Both the position numbers and the translations under genes were made by a program. A stretch of DNA of 64,000 bases, from positions 41,761 to 105,760 of the forward strand of contig JAZOPZ010000015.1 in assembly GCA_045655805.1 (NCBI GenBank), read 5' to 3'. Source of the stretch: UBA11475 sp045655805 (GTDB lineage: Bacteria; Bacillota; Clostridia; Christensenellales; Borkfalkiaceae). This document shows positions 56,877 to 64,000 of the stretch, one piece after another; within the stretch, counting starts at the first letter, position 1, and every line of letters starts with the position of its first letter. Below the pieces are notes generated by a model. The model saw only the letters and a list, made by a program, of their open reading frames with translations, was not told the DNA's origin and did no database searches.

Positions 56877-57077
56877 ATGGAAAAGAAAATTATTACCGGC
56901 GATACCAAAATCTTCGATGTACTCGAAGTAAACCCAAATGCACCTGAAATTTTAATGTCTTACGGCATGCATTGTTTAGGTTGCGCGCTCGCTCACGGTG
57001 AAACCGTTGAAGAAGCAGCAGGTGTTCACGGTGCTGATCTTGAAAAATTACTTGAAGAACTTAACGACGTAGAATAA
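56877..57077 (+). CDS. DUF1858 domain protein
   Basis: This 66-residue protein is one DUF1858 domain: TKIFDVLEVNPNAPEILMSYG then MHCLGCALAHGETVEEAAGV (shown to 20 residues), with a CxxC pair close to His residues. Related domains occur in ScdA-type Fe-S repair proteins and in hybrid-cluster contexts, suggesting redox or metal chemistry; this is unproven. ATG 56877 follows AAAAGGAGACTATATT. It lies between the YdjI-like and YdjG-like genes, 3 nt before the latter. Confidence 0.88.
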   Translation: MEKKIITGDTKIFDVLEVNPNAPEILMSYGMHCLGCALAHGETVEEAAGVHGADLEKLLEELNDVE

Positions 57078-57080
57078 TTT

Positions 57081-58163
57081 ATGGACGAATTTGTTTTTAC
57101 GGGTGAAGAAGACCACAAAGGGGTAGAAGCGGAACTTCGCAAATGCCCTAATTGTGGTAACAACTTAAAGTTTGACCCAACGACTCAAAAATTAAAGTGT
57201 GATTATTGTGATAGCGAAGTTGCTTTCAAACAAAACAGTAATTACGTTGAAATTGACATTAGAACGGCTTTAACTACGGGGGCAACCGATTGGAGTGGCG
57301 CTGCTCGCGCTTTTCAGTGTGAAAACTGTGGCGCGAAAGTCGTTTTGGAAAAAACTGCAACTGCTAAAGGCTGTCCGTTTTGTGGCACGGCTCACGTTAT
57401 TCCTTTAGACCAACAAGTTGGTGTAAGACCTAACGTAGTAGTTCCGTTTGCTTTAAATAAAGAAAGCGCGACTGAAAAGTTAAAGTTATGGGCGAAGAAA
57501 AAGTTATTCGCACCAAGAAAGTTTAAAAAGACTTTCACACCGGAAAATTTGAACGGCGTATATATGCCTTGCTATACTTACGATTCGCAAACATTTTCTA
57601 CTTATAATGGTAAAATAGGTAAGCGACATACTCGTACGACGGGTTCGGGTAAAAATCGTAAGACGGAAACTTACATAGTTTGGCGTTACATAAGTGGTAG
57701 TTTTGAAAAGTTCTTTAACGACGTTTTTGTTTCAGCAGGATCTAAACTTTCTCAAAAAGAATTATCTAAACTCGGCAACTTTTCCGAAAGCAATAATCGT
57801 GTTTATGATGATGAATATCTTTTTGGATATATGGCGTACGGTAGTGAAATTTCCGTTGCTGACGGTTGGGATAAGGCTAAAGACGATATTGACGATATGC
57901 TAAAAAAGGCTATCCTTTCTCAATATAATTACGATGTGGTTTCATATCTTAACGTAAGCACTAACCACTCAAACGTTACATATAAGTACGTGTTGTTGCC
58001 TGTCTACGTGGGCAATTACAAGTACGGCAAAAAGGTTCGTAACTACGTTTGTAACGGTATTAACGGTTCGACTACTGGCAAATATCCAGTTTCACCTATT
58101 AGGGTTGCCATTGCTTCGCTACTAGGTATTGCTTTGATAGTGGGGCTATATTTACTATTGTAA
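57081..58163 (+). CDS. YdjG-like zinc-ribbon protein with C-terminal membrane helix
   Basis: Two zinc ribbons are seen at the N-terminus, CPNCGNNLKFDPTTQKLKCD-YC and CENCGAKVVLEKTATAKGCP-FC. A domain follows with PFALNKESATEKLKLWAKKK and LNGVYMPCYTYDSQTFSTYNG, and a C-terminal membrane helix (VAIASLLGIALIVGLYLLL). This matches the YdjG plan of the Bacillus ydjFGHI membrane-stress system. No PspA homologue is adjacent, so any partner would be elsewhere. It starts 3 nt after the DUF1858 gene without a clear ribosome-binding site, suggesting coupling. Confidence 0.85.
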   Translation: MDEFVFTGEEDHKGVEAELRKCPNCGNNLKFDPTTQKLKCDYCDSEVAFKQNSNYVEIDIRTALTTGATDWSGAARAFQCENCGAKVVLEKTATAKGCPFCGTAHVIPLDQQVGVRPNVVVPFALNKESATEKLKLWAKKKLFAPRKFKKTFTPENLNGVYMPCYTYDSQTFSTYNGKIGKRHTRTTGSGKNRKTETYIVWRYISGSFEKFFNDVFVSAGSKLSQKELSKLGNFSESNNRVYDDEYLFGYMAYGSEISVADGWDKAKDDIDDMLKKAILSQYNYDVVSYLNVSTNHSNVTYKYVLLPVYVGNYKYGKKVRNYVCNGINGSTTGKYPVSPIRVAIASLLGIALIVGLYLLL

Positions 58164-58175
58164 ATCTAAATTTTA

Positions 58176-58203
58176 AAAACGGCAAATTTTTGCCGTTTTT
58201 TAT
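58176..58203 (+). terminator. Intrinsic terminator
   Basis: AAAAACGGCA / TGCCGTTTTTT with a 6-nt loop. Confidence 0.9.
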
Positions 58204-58253
58204 TGCGTTAGATTTGTGTTTGTGAATTCTAATTTACAATAACATTGAGACAC

Positions 58254-58281
58254 TTGACACTTTATGGTTTTTTTGTATAAT
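58254..58281 (+). promoter_or_regulatory. Near-consensus promoter of unknown target upstream of the S10 operon
   Basis: TTGACA at 58254-58259, 16-bp spacer, TATAAT at 58276-58281. The only reading frame downstream is the 45-codon one at 58323. Confidence 0.7.
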
Positions 58282-58322
58282 CACAGTGTAAATAATTTGT
58301 TACTAGATAGGAAATATTAAAA

Positions 58323-58460
58323 ATGAAAGGCTTTTTTGTATTTTTTAATCAAAAGAAAAAAATTTTAAATTTTTTTTCAATACTTTTGTTTTTGTATAAA
58401 AAAAACTATATCTTGTGTTTTGTTGCTTTATTGGTCGCAATAGGGCAGGTAAAAGCCTAA
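58323..58460 (+). CDS. Possible small hydrophobic peptide, 45 aa
   Basis: ATG 58323 opens a frame with MKGFFVFFNQKKKILNFFSI, then a hydrophobic stretch YILCFVALLVAIGQ and a short tail ending VKA. AGGAAAT lies 13 nt upstream, a weak site. It follows the strong promoter at 58254. It could be a real small membrane peptide, a leader peptide or a chance frame in AT-rich DNA. Confidence 0.3.
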   Translation: MKGFFVFFNQKKKILNFFSILLFLYKKNYILCFVALLVAIGQVKA

Positions 58461-58535
58461 AAATACACGGTAAAATCAAGCGTTTTTAGCTTGAAAAAAA
58501 TATTTTAAAAAAGTAAAAAAACGGCTTAAAAACAG

Positions 58536-58564
58536 TTGACATAATTTGTTTGGTTATGTATAAT
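58536..58564 (+). promoter_or_regulatory. Consensus promoter of the S10 ribosomal operon
   Basis: TTGACA at 58536-58541, 17-bp spacer, TATAAT at 58559-58564. Confidence 0.88.
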
Positions 58565-58570
58565 GTAAAG

Positions 58571-58697
58571 GCTGTGTTAAACTAGGTATGACCCTGGAGG
58601 TTACTTTAAACTGCCTAATTTTTAGGTGGAAGTTAATTTCAGGCGACAATTGTGGTGGCTAGACCATCGCGACTAACTTCGTATAGGGTGTATAGCG
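58571..58697 (+). promoter_or_regulatory. S10 operon leader (5' part)
   Basis: The leader totals about 240 nt. AACTAGG...CCTGGAGGTTA, AACTGCCTAATTTTTAGG and GAAGTTAATTTC form small hairpins, and GCGACTAACTTCG follows. No known Rfam consensus could be confirmed by eye. Confidence 0.45.
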
Positions 58698-58750
58698 TCA
58701 TTCGCAGCGACTTAAAAAAGTTTAAGTATCGGCGGATGATTTTTTATTTA
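58698..58750 (+). terminator. Attenuator-like terminator in the S10 leader
   Basis: TCATTCGC (58698-58705) pairs with GCGGATGA (58732-58739), and CGACTTAAA with TTTAAGTATCG inside; TTTTTTATTT follows. It lies 65 nt before rpsJ. Confidence 0.7.
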
Positions 58751-58814
58751 TAACTCTTGCGACACACACGGCAAAGTTTACACATAAAACGTTAGTATAA
58801 AAAGGAGAAACAAA

Positions 58815-59114
58815 ATGGCAAGTCAAAAAATCAGAATTAAACTCGTATCTTATGATCACGATATGGTAGACCAAGCAGCAGCAAGAATCGTTGAAACGAT
58901 GAAAAAGGCTGGCGCTAAAATTTCAGGTCCTATTCCTCTTCCTACGGAAAAAGAAGTAGTTACTATCTTAAGATCACCACACAAGTATAAAGATAGTCGT
59001 GAACAATTCGAAATTAGAACTCACAAAAGACTTATCGATATCTATTCGCCAAACGTAAAACTTTTGGACAGCATCCACTTACCAGCAGGCGTTGATATCA
59101 AAATCAAACTCTAA
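58815..59114 (+). CDS. rpsJ: 30S ribosomal protein S10
   Basis: The 99-residue protein (NusE) also joins antitermination complexes. It has QKIRIKLVSYDHDMVDQAAA, GPIPLPTEKEVVTILRSPHK and REQFEIRTHKRLIDIYSP, all family blocks. ATG 58815 follows AAAAGGAGAAACAAA. First gene of the S10 operon. Confidence 0.98.
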   Translation: MASQKIRIKLVSYDHDMVDQAAARIVETMKKAGAKISGPIPLPTEKEVVTILRSPHKYKDSREQFEIRTHKRLIDIYSPNVKLLDSIHLPAGVDIKIKL

Positions 59115-59249
59115 TCAAGGTAAATCGCGGGCAACCGCACAAAAACAATATAATATATAACCTTAACACAGCAAATCAAGGTTAAAAGGCAAGTGCTTAC
59201 CTTAAAAGCATGAATTACAAAATATTTTTTAGGAGGATGAACTTTATCT

Positions 59250-59879
59250 ATGAATAAAGCAATCATTGGCAGAAAACTTGGTATGACCCAATTGTTCGCT
59301 GCGGACGGCAAGGTAATTCCTGTAACCGTAGTAGAAGCGGGTCCATGTCCTATCGTTCAAGTTAAGACGATGGAAAAAGACGGTTACACCGCAGTTAAAC
59401 TCGGTTTTGACGAAACGGCTGAAAAGAACCTTTCAAAGCCACAACTTGGTCAATTCAAGAAAGCAGGTGTTAAACCACAAAAACAATTAAAAGAATTTAG
59501 AGTAGCAGACGTTAGTGCTTACGAAGTAGGCAAAGACGTAACCGTATCGGTTTTCGCTGACGGCGATAAGGTTGACGTAACCGGTATTTCTAAAGGTCAC
59601 GGTTTCACCGGCGTTATCAAACGTTGGAATCAACACAGATTAAAAGAAACCCACGGTGTTGGCCCTGTACACAGAGAACCTGGTTCAATGGGTGCAATCA
59701 GTAACCCTTCAAAAGTATTTAAGGGTAAAAACTTACCTGGTCACTACGGTAGTGAACAAGTAACCGTACAAAATCTCGAAATCGTAAAAGTCGACGTTGA
59801 AAGAAACGCACTCTTAATCAAAGGTGCAATTCCGGGTCCTGTAAAGGGCATCGTAACGATTAAAGCAACCGTTAAATAA
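59250..59879 (+). CDS. rplC: 50S ribosomal protein L3
   Basis: It begins MNKAIIGRKLGMTQLFAADG; ISKGHGFTGVIKRWN and GSMGAISNPSKVFKGKNLPG mark the peptidyl-transferase-proximal loop. At 209 aa it is normal. The gap after rpsJ is 135 nt, longer than elsewhere in the operon, without a clear promoter. TTAGGAGGATGAACTTTATCT precedes the ATG (GGAGG at 59232). Confidence 0.98.
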   Translation: MNKAIIGRKLGMTQLFAADGKVIPVTVVEAGPCPIVQVKTMEKDGYTAVKLGFDETAEKNLSKPQLGQFKKAGVKPQKQLKEFRVADVSAYEVGKDVTVSVFADGDKVDVTGISKGHGFTGVIKRWNQHRLKETHGVGPVHREPGSMGAISNPSKVFKGKNLPGHYGSEQVTVQNLEIVKVDVERNALLIKGAIPGPVKGIVTIKATVK

Positions 59880-59890
59880 GGAGAAAGAAT

Positions 59891-60514
59891 ATGCAAGTAA
59901 AATTATTCGATATGAGCGCTAAAGAAGTTGGCGCATTAGAACTCAACGATGACTTATTTAACTATGAATACAACGAAGCAGTTATTCATCAAGCAATCGT
60001 AACCCGTCTCGCTAACGAAAGACAAGGCACGAAGAGCACTCTCACTAGAAGTGAAGTTCGTGGCGGTGGTATTAAGCCTTGGAGACAAAAGGGTACCGGT
60101 CGTGCTAGACAAGGTTCAATTCGTTCTCCACAATGGATTCACGGTGGCGTAGTATTCGCACCAAAGCCACGTGACTTCTCTAAAAAGATGAACGTTACTG
60201 CTAAAAGAGTTGCAATGGTTTCAGCATTGTCACAAAAAATTAGACAAAACGAAGTTGTTTTCTTGGATGAATTAAAATCTGAAAACGGCAAAACTAAAGA
60301 CATCGCTAATATGCTTAAAGCGTTCGGTATGGACAAGACGGTTTTATTCGTAATGGACAACTCTGACGAAATGGTATTAAGAGCGTGTGCAAATATCCAA
60401 GCGGTAAGCACTATTCTTGCTGAACAAATCAACACTTACGATATCGTTAAGAACGCAAAGGTTGTTATCACCGCTAAGGCTATCAAGAATATCGAGGAGG
60501 CGTACGAAGGCTAA
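59891..60514 (+). CDS. rplD: 50S ribosomal protein L4
   Basis: Conserved loop RGGGIKPWRQKGTGRARQGS and QWIHGGVVFAPKPRDFSKKM identify L4, whose loop lines the exit tunnel. It has the C-terminal globular part ending NIEEAYEG. At 207 aa it is normal. It lies 11 nt after rplC and its stop overlaps the rplW start by 1 nt. Confidence 0.98.
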   Translation: MQVKLFDMSAKEVGALELNDDLFNYEYNEAVIHQAIVTRLANERQGTKSTLTRSEVRGGGIKPWRQKGTGRARQGSIRSPQWIHGGVVFAPKPRDFSKKMNVTAKRVAMVSALSQKIRQNEVVFLDELKSENGKTKDIANMLKAFGMDKTVLFVMDNSDEMVLRACANIQAVSTILAEQINTYDIVKNAKVVITAKAIKNIEEAYEG

Positions 60515-60801
60515 TGAAACACGATATTATCATTAAACCTATCCTTTCTGAAAAGAGTTACGCAGGCATCGCTGATAAGAAGTACACCTTCGTTGTAGCG
60601 AAATCAGCTAACAAAACCGAAATTAAACTCGCTATCGAAGAAATTTTCGGTGTAAAGGTAGACAAGGTTAACACCGCTAACGTAGACGGTAAATGGAAGA
60701 GAATGGGTATGCATGAAGGTAAAACCCCTGCATACAAAAAGGCAGTTGTTCAACTTAAAAAGGACAGCAAATCAATCGAATTCTTCGATTCCTTATCTTA
60801 A
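60514..60801 (+). CDS. rplW: 50S ribosomal protein L23
   Basis: The 95-residue protein lies at the tunnel exit and docks trigger factor and SRP. It has IIIKPILSEKSYAGIADKKY and TFVVAKSANKTEIKLAIEEI, then VDKVNTANVDGKWKRMGMHE. Translationally coupled to rplD. Confidence 0.98.
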   Translation: MKHDIIIKPILSEKSYAGIADKKYTFVVAKSANKTEIKLAIEEIFGVKVDKVNTANVDGKWKRMGMHEGKTPAYKKAVVQLKKDSKSIEFFDSLS

Positions 60802-60818
60802 TATAGGAGGAATTAAAA

Positions 60819-61646
60819 ATGGCAGTTAAAAGATATAAGCCGACTTCGCCTGCGCGTCGTTTTATGACGGTACACGCTTATGACGAAATTACGGCTACTA
60901 AACCTGAAAGGTCTCTTCTTGAAGACCAAAGAAAAACCGGTGGTAGAAACAATACCGGCCGTATTACCGTAAGACACATCGGTGGTGGCAACAGACGTAA
61001 ATATCGTATTATCGACTTTAAGAGAGATAAGACCGATATCCCTGCAACCGTTAAAACCATTGAGTACGACCCAAATAGAAGCGCTAACATCGCACTCGTT
61101 TGTTATGCTGACGGCGTAAAGAGATATATTCTTGCTCCTGTAGGTCTTAACGTTGGTGACAAGATTATTTCTTCAACCGAAGCTGATATCAAGGCAGGTA
61201 ACGCACTTCCACTTGCTAACATCCCAGTTGGTACTATGGTTCATAATATTGAAATGCAACCTGGTAAAGGTGGTCAAATCGCACGTTCTGCTGGTATGGC
61301 TGCTCAACTTATGGCAAAAGAAGGCAGATACGCAACCATCAAAATGCCTTCAGGCGAAATGAGATATATTCTTCTCGCTTGTAAAGCAACCGTTGGTCAA
61401 GTTGGTAACCTTGAACACGAAATTATCAGAATTGGTAAAGCCGGCAAAACCCGTCATATGGGCGTTCGTCCTACCGTTCGTGGTGTGGTTATGAACCCTT
61501 GCGATCACCCTCACGGTGGTGGTGAAGGTAAGTCACCTATCGGTCACCCAAGTCCACTTACTCCATGGGGTAAACCTGCTCTTGGTTATAAGACTAGAAA
61601 GAAGAAGAAAGCATCATCAAAGATGATTGTTTCAAGAATAAATTAA
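60819..61646 (+). CDS. rplB: 50S ribosomal protein L2
   Basis: This is the largest conserved 50S core protein. It has KRYKPTSPARRFMTVHAYDE, GRNNTGRITVRHIGGGNRRK and VRPTVRGVVMNPCDHPHGGG with the catalytic-site His, then SPLTPWGKPALGYKTRKKKK. At 275 aa it is normal. AATATAGGAGGAATTAAAA precedes the ATG. Confidence 0.98.
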   Translation: MAVKRYKPTSPARRFMTVHAYDEITATKPERSLLEDQRKTGGRNNTGRITVRHIGGGNRRKYRIIDFKRDKTDIPATVKTIEYDPNRSANIALVCYADGVKRYILAPVGLNVGDKIISSTEADIKAGNALPLANIPVGTMVHNIEMQPGKGGQIARSAGMAAQLMAKEGRYATIKMPSGEMRYILLACKATVGQVGNLEHEIIRIGKAGKTRHMGVRPTVRGVVMNPCDHPHGGGEGKSPIGHPSPLTPWGKPALGYKTRKKKKASSKMIVSRIN

Positions 61647-61662
61647 GGAGGATTAAGGTACT

Positions 61663-61941
61663 ATGTCTAGAAGTGTAAAGAAAGGTCCTTACGTTGAAGA
61701 AAGACTTTTGAAAAGAGTTAACGAACTTAACGAAAAGAACGAAAAGAAAGTATTAAAAACTTGGTCTAGATCGTCCACAATCTTCCCTGAAATGGTCGGT
61801 CACACAATCGCAGTATACGACGGCAGAAAGCACGTTCCTGTATACGTAACAGAAGATATGGTTGGTTGCAAACTCGGTGAGTTCGCTCCTACTAGAACGT
61901 TTAAGGGCCACGCTGGTTCTAAAACGACTTCAGCAAGATAG
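61663..61941 (+). CDS. rpsS: 30S ribosomal protein S19
   Basis: It opens MSRSVKKGPYVEERLLKRVN and contains KTWSRSSTIFPEMVGHTIAV and YVTEDMVGCKLGEFAPTRTF, then KGHAGSKTTSAR. At 92 aa it is normal. It binds 16S helices in the head with S13. Confidence 0.98.
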   Translation: MSRSVKKGPYVEERLLKRVNELNEKNEKKVLKTWSRSSTIFPEMVGHTIAVYDGRKHVPVYVTEDMVGCKLGEFAPTRTFKGHAGSKTTSAR

Positions 61942-61952
61942 GAGGTCTAAAA

Positions 61953-62342
61953 ATGGCTACGAATCAAAGAATTAAAGCGGATAGCATCAAAGAAATTAAC
62001 AAGAATAAACCTCCTATGGCAGTTGCTAAACACGTTAGAATTTCACCATATAAGGTAAGAATCGTTCTTAACCTTATTAGAGGTAAAGATTATAAAGAAG
62101 CAGTTGCTATTTTAGCAAACACCCCAAAATCAGCATCTGAACCAATTAAAAAGGTTTTAATGAGTGCTGCTGCTAACGCAGAACACAACAAGGGTATGAG
62201 CAAGGACGATTTATTCGTTGCAGAATGCTTTGCTGATCAAGGCCCAACTCTTAAGAGAGTTCAACCTGTATCAAAGGGCAGAGCATATAGAATCTTAAAG
62301 CGCACCAGTCACATCACCGTGATTTTGGATGCTAAAAAGTAA
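61953..62342 (+). CDS. rplV: 50S ribosomal protein L22
   Basis: The 129-residue protein has a somewhat longer N-terminus than usual (MATNQRIKADSIKEINKNKP) before AVAKHVRISPYKVRIVLNLI, RGKDYKEAVAILANTPKSAS and the tunnel-lining RVQPVSKGRAYRILKRTSHI. The AGGAGGTCTAAAA site overlaps the end of rpsS. Confidence 0.97.
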   Translation: MATNQRIKADSIKEINKNKPPMAVAKHVRISPYKVRIVLNLIRGKDYKEAVAILANTPKSASEPIKKVLMSAAANAEHNKGMSKDDLFVAECFADQGPTLKRVQPVSKGRAYRILKRTSHITVILDAKK

Positions 62343-62353
62343 GGAGGTAAATC

Positions 62354-63022
62354 ATGGGACAAAAAGTTAATCCACACGGCTTAAGAGTCGGCGTTATCAA
62401 AGATTGGGATACCCAATGGTTTGCGCCTAAAAAGGACATCGCTAAATATCTTAAAGAAGATTACGATATCCGTACTGCTTTAAAGAAGAAATATTATCAA
62501 GCGGCAATCAGCAAAATCGTTATTGAACGTGCCGCACAAAGACTTATCATTACTATTCACACCGGCAGACCAGGCGTGCTTATTGGCAAGCAAGGTTCTG
62601 AAATTGAAATCATCAAAAACGGCGTGGCAAAACTTACGACCAGCAAACAAATTTCTATCAATATCGTAGAAGTTAAGAGACCTGACGCAGACGCGCAACT
62701 CGTTGCTGAAAGCATTGCTGCACAACTTGAAAAGAGAGTATCTTTCCGTCGTGCTATGAAGCAATCAATTTCTCGTTCAATGAGAAGTGGTATCAAAGGT
62801 ATTAAGGTAATGATTAGCGGTAGATTGGACGGCGCGGAAATCGCTCGTTCAGAAAGTCACCACGAAGGTTCTATTCCTCTTCAAACCTTAAGAGCAGATA
62901 TTGATTACGGCTTTGCAGAAGCACACACCACTTTCGGTGTAATCGGTATCAAGACTTGGGTTTACAAGGGCGAAGTTATCGGTGGTCGCACTAAAAAGAG
63001 TGTTGAAGGAGGCCAAGCATAA
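62354..63022 (+). CDS. rpsC: 30S ribosomal protein S3
   Basis: It begins MGQKVNPHGLRVGVIKDWDT. The KH domain contains IIVEPERPGVLIGKQG-like HTGRPGVLIGKQGSEIEIIK, and the C-terminal domain GIKGIKVMISGRLDGAEIAR with SESHHEGSIPLQTLRADIDY. At 222 aa it is normal. It lines the mRNA entry channel. Confidence 0.98.
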   Translation: MGQKVNPHGLRVGVIKDWDTQWFAPKKDIAKYLKEDYDIRTALKKKYYQAAISKIVIERAAQRLIITIHTGRPGVLIGKQGSEIEIIKNGVAKLTTSKQISINIVEVKRPDADAQLVAESIAAQLEKRVSFRRAMKQSISRSMRSGIKGIKVMISGRLDGAEIARSESHHEGSIPLQTLRADIDYGFAEAHTTFGVIGIKTWVYKGEVIGGRTKKSVEGGQA

Positions 63023-63024
63023 TT

Positions 63025-63468
63025 ATGTTGATGCCAAAGAGAGTTAAAAGAAGAAGAGTACATCGCGGTAGAATGACCGGCAAATGCACTAAGGGTAACA
63101 CCATTGCATACGGCGAATACGGTCTCGTTGCAATGGAACCTGCTTGGATTAAATCCAACCAAATTGAAGCAGCGCGTATCGCAATGACCAGATTTATTAA
63201 GAGAGGTGGTCAAGTTTGGATCGATATTTTCCCTCACAAACCTATCACCAAAAAACCTGCCGATAGCCGTATGGGTAGCGGTAAAGGTTCAGTAGAATAT
63301 TGGGTAGCAGTTGTTAAACCAGGCAGAGTAATGTTCGAAATGGCTGGTGTTTCTGAAGAAGTTGCTAAAGAAGCAATGCGTCTTGCAGCACACAAACTCC
63401 CAATCAAGACCAAGTTCGTTAAAAAGAGCGACCTTGAAAAAAATACTGCAGAAGGAGACGCTGAATAA
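63025..63468 (+). CDS. rplP: 50S ribosomal protein L16
   Basis: It starts MLMPKRVKRRRVHRGRMTGK and has YGEYGLVAMEPAWIKSNQIE, AARIAMTRFIKRGGQVWIDI and FPHKPITKKPADSRMGSGKG. At 147 aa it is normal. It starts 2 nt after rpsC and its last base overlaps rpmC. Confidence 0.98.
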   Translation: MLMPKRVKRRRVHRGRMTGKCTKGNTIAYGEYGLVAMEPAWIKSNQIEAARIAMTRFIKRGGQVWIDIFPHKPITKKPADSRMGSGKGSVEYWVAVVKPGRVMFEMAGVSEEVAKEAMRLAAHKLPIKTKFVKKSDLEKNTAEGDAE

Positions 63469-63683
63469 TGAAAGTTAAAGAAATTAAAGAACTCCAAGGC
63501 TTGACCGTGGAAGAACTCAACACCAAACTTTCGGAACTCAAGGAAGAATTATTCAATCTCCGTTTCCAGCTCGCCATTAATCAGCTCGACAATCCTATGC
63601 GCATCAGCGAAGTTAAGAAGGATATCGCACGTGTTAAAACCGTTATTCGCGAAAAAGAACTTCTTGACGCAGCTAAGGCATAA
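63468..63683 (+). CDS. rpmC: 50S ribosomal protein L29
   Basis: The 71-residue two-helix protein begins MKVKEIKELQGLTVEELNTK, with LKEELFNLRFQLAINQLDNP and RISEVKKDIARVKTVIREKE. It overlaps rplP by one base and neighbours L23 at the tunnel exit. Confidence 0.97.
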   Translation: MKVKEIKELQGLTVEELNTKLSELKEELFNLRFQLAINQLDNPMRISEVKKDIARVKTVIREKELLDAAKA

Positions 63684-63703
63684 GGAAGAGGGAGGGTAAT
63701 CGA

Positions 63704-63961
63704 ATGAGCGAAAGAAACCTTCGTAAGACCAGAGTTGGTAAGGTTGTAAGCAACAAAATGGAAAAAACCGTTGTAGTTGCTATTGAAGACAACGTAAAGC
63801 ACCCCCTCTACAAGAAGATTATTAAGAACACTATCAGACTTAAGGCACATGATGAGAATAACACCTGTGGCTTAGGCGACAAGGTTCTTATTATGGAAAC
63901 AAGACCTCTCTCCAAGGATAAGAATTGGCGTGTGGTTGAGATTATCGAAAAGGCTAAGTAG
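63704..63961 (+). CDS. rpsQ: 30S ribosomal protein S17
   Basis: The 85-residue OB-fold protein has RKTRVGKVVSNKMEKTVVVA and NTCGLGDKVLIMETRPLSKD, followed by KNWRVVEIIEKAK. AAGAGGGAGGGTAATCGA precedes the ATG. Confidence 0.98.
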   Translation: MSERNLRKTRVGKVVSNKMEKTVVVAIEDNVKHPLYKKIIKNTIRLKAHDENNTCGLGDKVLIMETRPLSKDKNWRVVEIIEKAK

Positions 63962-63981
63962 TCTAAAGGGAGGAAAACACT

Positions 63982-64000
63982 GTGATACAACAACAGAGTT
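63982..64000 (+). CDS. rplN: 50S ribosomal protein L14, first codons
   Basis: GTG 63982 opens (M)IQQQS, the conserved L14 start, after AAAGGGAGGAAAACACT. The gene runs off the right edge. Position directly after rpsQ confirms it. Confidence 0.9.

Overview
The window looks like a chromosome segment from a low-GC, Gram-positive (Bacillota) anaerobe of the class Clostridia, probably an uncultured gut-type lineage. The evidence is AT-rich DNA with strong Shine-Dalgarno sites, near-consensus TTGACA-17-TATAAT promoters, a CIRCE-controlled clpB, an FMN riboswitch before ribU, L1- and L10-type ribosomal leaders, an NADP-type glutamate dehydrogenase, and a spoIVFA/spoIVFB-like pair that implies endospore-forming ancestry. 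The exact genus cannot be read from the sequence.

Layout. 1-960: edge of a plasmid-like mobile element (5' end of a rolling-circle Rep gene, a small companion gene, a tRNA-like relic). 1.1-7.0 kb: Na/Pi transporter, YwaF-like membrane protein, PucR-type regulator, S41 protease, small unknowns. 7-13.8 kb: cysteine desulfurase-like enzyme divergent from a DUF3343 protein, nth, obgE, yhbY, a nadD-yqeK fusion, rsfS. 14-22.5 kb: FMN riboswitch-ribU, tsaE-tsaB-rimI, alpha/beta hydrolase, membrane-anchored murF, ddl, spoIVFA/B-like genes, nitroreductase. 22.6-26.3 kb: rpmG-secE-nusG-rplK-rplA and rplJ-rplL with their leaders. 26.4-33.7 kb: cyclophilin-like lipoprotein, SPFH protein, an XRE/zincin-like divergent pair, unknowns, iscS-like gene, ruvX, DUF1292. 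33.7-37.5 kb: hydrolase and clpB. 37.6-44.7 kb: the rpsB-tsf-pyrH-frr-uppS-cdsA-dxr-rseP block. 45-50.5 kb: gdhA, acyltransferase, GT8, XRE membrane regulator, a frameshifted GH28 gene. 50.6-54.2 kb: two inverted copies of a roughly 372-bp palindrome-rich noncoding element, flanking glpQ-like, a frameshifted pncA, ybaK and a polysaccharide deacetylase gene. 54.3-58.2 kb: PH-domain protein, tRNA-Leu and tRNA-Gly beside a duplication of the tRNA-Leu 3' end, YdjI/YdjG-like zinc-ribbon proteins and DUF1858. 58.2-64 kb: S10 leader and the S10-spc ribosomal operon from rpsJ into rplN.

Most of the content is housekeeping. The unusual material is noncoding. First, a palindrome-mosaic element sits, in both copies, between the two arms of a different terminator-like inverted repeat, and several stems have been replaced by unrelated but self-complementary stems. 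Second, a dispersed AACGGTATCG...TTGACCGTT hairpin family occurs across the window, including inside two coding sequences. Third, several genes have a sigma-A -10 box only 6-8 nt before the ATG, which predicts leaderless mRNAs. I found no CRISPR array, intact transposase, rRNA gene or biosynthetic cluster.
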